Positions 62,992-64,000 of a stretch of DNA of 64,000 nucleotides are shown here, in pieces. Where the stretch lies: positions 3,906,001 to 3,970,000 of the forward strand of contig NZ_CP108100.1 in the NCBI RefSeq assembly GCF_036195045.1. Reading direction: 5' to 3'. Source of the DNA: Streptomyces sp. NBC_00236. GTDB lineage: Bacteria > Actinomycetota > Actinomycetes > Streptomycetales > Streptomycetaceae. The notes beneath the pieces were generated by a model. The model saw only the letters and a program-made list of their open reading frames with translations, was not told the origin of the DNA and did no database searches. The stretch's first letter is position 1; each line of letters opens with the position of its first letter. The position numbers and the translations under genes are program-made.

Positions 62992-64000
62992 TCAGTCCGT
63001 CACACCGTCGCCGCCCTGGACCCACCGGGACCGTGAGGCCATCACCGCGATGTCGTCCTCGGCGCCCGGGCCGAACCGTTCGAGCACCGCGTCCAGAAGC
63101 TCCTCCAGGTCGCCGCTCGCCGGCAGGCGCAGTTCGCCGAGCCTGCCGACGGACACATCGATGTCCTCGCCGCGCCGCTCCACCAGTCCGTCGGTGTACA
63201 TGAACAGCACGGTTCCCGGTCCGCACTCCACCCTCGTCGTCCGGTAGCCGCCGAAGCCGGTGCCCAGCGGCGGGCCCGCCGGCACGTCGGCCAGCCAGGT
63301 CCCGCCCGGCCCCGGATCGATGAGGACGGGCGGCAGATGGCCGGCGCTCGACAGCTCGCAGAGCCCGCCGGCCCGGTCGACCACGGCCAGCAGACAGGTC
63401 GCCGCCCGGTCGAGCCCGGACCGTTCGACCATCCGGTCGAGCTGCTCCAGGATGCGGTGCGGCGGCAGTTCCTCATCGGCCAGGAGCCGCAGCAGCGAGC
63501 GGTAGTGGCTCATCGCGACGGCCGCCTCGACGCCGTGCCCCATCACATCGCCCATCGCCTTGAGGTGGCGGCCGTCCGGCAGCGGGATGACGTCGAACCA
63601 GTCGCCACCGACCAGCACGCTCCGGTCGGCCGGCAGGTAGCGGGTGGCGATCTCGATGTGCGGATGCGGCGGGCGCGGCTCGGAGAGCAGGGAGCGCTGG
63701 AGCTCCAGCGCGATGGTGTGCTCATGGGTGAAGCGGCGCGCGTGGTCGAGGTCGACGGCGACCCGGCCGGCGAGCTCCCGGGCGATCACCACGTCCTCGT
63801 CCGTGAAGACGGGCGAGTCGCCGGCGCGTACCAGGCCGAGGATGCCGATCGGCTCGCTGCGCACGGCGACCGGCACGATGACGGCGGAGTGCATGCCGAG
63901 GGCCCGGTAGGCGGCGACCCGTTCGGGCGAGGGCGCGGAGCGGCCGAGCTGCTCGTCGTCGGTGAGGTTCTCGACGACGGGCTGGTTGGCGGCCAGGCAG
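62992..64000 (-). CDS. SpoIIE-family PP2C phosphatase with GAF sensor domain (runs off window)
   Basis: The C-terminal 335 codons; the start is beyond the right edge. A GAF-like segment (GMHSAVIVPVAVRSEPIGILGLVRAGDSPVFTDEDVVIAREL) precedes the phosphatase domain. Mn-binding Asp residues lie in VLVGGDWFDVIPLPDGRHL and AMGDVMGHGVEAAVAMSHYR, then CLLAVVDRAGGLCELSSAGHLPPVLI and VLFMYTDGLVERRGEDID. Streptomyces has many such enzymes that dephosphorylate anti-anti-sigma factors in partner-switching circuits. No partner gene is adjacent. It is convergent with the acetyltransferase. Confidence 0.92.
   Translation of the reverse strand, partial: CLAANQPVVENLTDDEQLGRSAPSPERVAAYRALGMHSAVIVPVAVRSEPIGILGLVRAGDSPVFTDEDVVIARELAGRVAVDLDHARRFTHEHTIALELQRSLLSEPRPPHPHIEIATRYLPADRSVLVGGDWFDVIPLPDGRHLKAMGDVMGHGVEAAVAMSHYRSLLRLLADEELPPHRILEQLDRMVERSGLDRAATCLLAVVDRAGGLCELSSAGHLPPVLIDPGPGGTWLADVPAGPPLGTGFGGYRTTRVECGPGTVLFMYTDGLVERRGEDIDVSVGRLGELRLPASGDLEELLDAVLERFGPGAEDDIAVMASRSRWVQGGDGVTD

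Overview
The window reads as chromosome from a Streptomyces or a close relative. The DNA is strongly G+C-rich with G/C-ended codons, GTG and TTG starts are common, and secreted enzymes, two-component systems and AraC, MarR, PucR and HxlR regulators abound. It also carries actinomycete signature genes: an SCO3933-type regulator, an SCO5918-type protein beside a DEAD-box helicase and CspA, DUF6243, and a MAB_1171c-type membrane protein.

Region 1 (1-3.1 kb) is the edge of an actinomycete integrative conjugative element. It has the start of an FtsK/SpoIIIE transfer ATPase, an SCO3933-type protein, a divergent GntR/UTRA repressor with a paired inverted-repeat operator, and an acetyltransferase. 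Region 2 (3.1-4.8 kb) is core: phosphoribosyltransferase, dCTP deaminase, a 57-residue Cys-pair protein and tRNA-Gly(CCC). Region 3 (4.8-11.2 kb) is a genomic island in that tRNA, bounded by a 45-bp direct repeat. It holds a wrecked integrase, a single-chain GmrSD-like DUF262/HNH nuclease, an antitoxin/PIN-toxin pair with a palindromic operator, an unknown membrane protein and a short-chain dehydrogenase.

Region 4 (11.2-28.5 kb) has a RidA/WYL-regulator pair, then a secreted polysaccharide-oxidation set (PA14/FnIII protein, sugar dehydrogenase with a type-2 cellulose-binding domain, AA10 LPMO with a CebR-like box). A fatty-acid desaturase with its ferredoxin-reductase-type partner and a divergent PucR regulator follows, then a hydrolase/HxlR pair and an acyl-CoA oxidase-like gene. 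Region 5 (28.5-42.5 kb) is regulatory: a two-component pair, a Clp-N-repeat protein, two AraC regulators, a sigma factor with its downstream membrane protein, MarR/second enolase, a polysaccharide deacetylase and an XRE regulator.

Region 6 (42.5-51.5 kb) holds amt-glnK without glnD, a second deacetylase, a dienelactone hydrolase, and an MMPL transporter/histidine kinase/response regulator operon. Region 7 (51.6-64 kb) has a peptidoglycan-recognition amidase, a large membrane protein, two overlapping fluoride-channel genes and a cold-shock cluster. It ends with a four-gene XRE / HExxH protease / MAB_1171c / PAP2-like operon preceded by a compact promoter-hairpin-terminator unit that may be a small RNA, an acetyltransferase, and a SpoIIE phosphatase that runs off the end.
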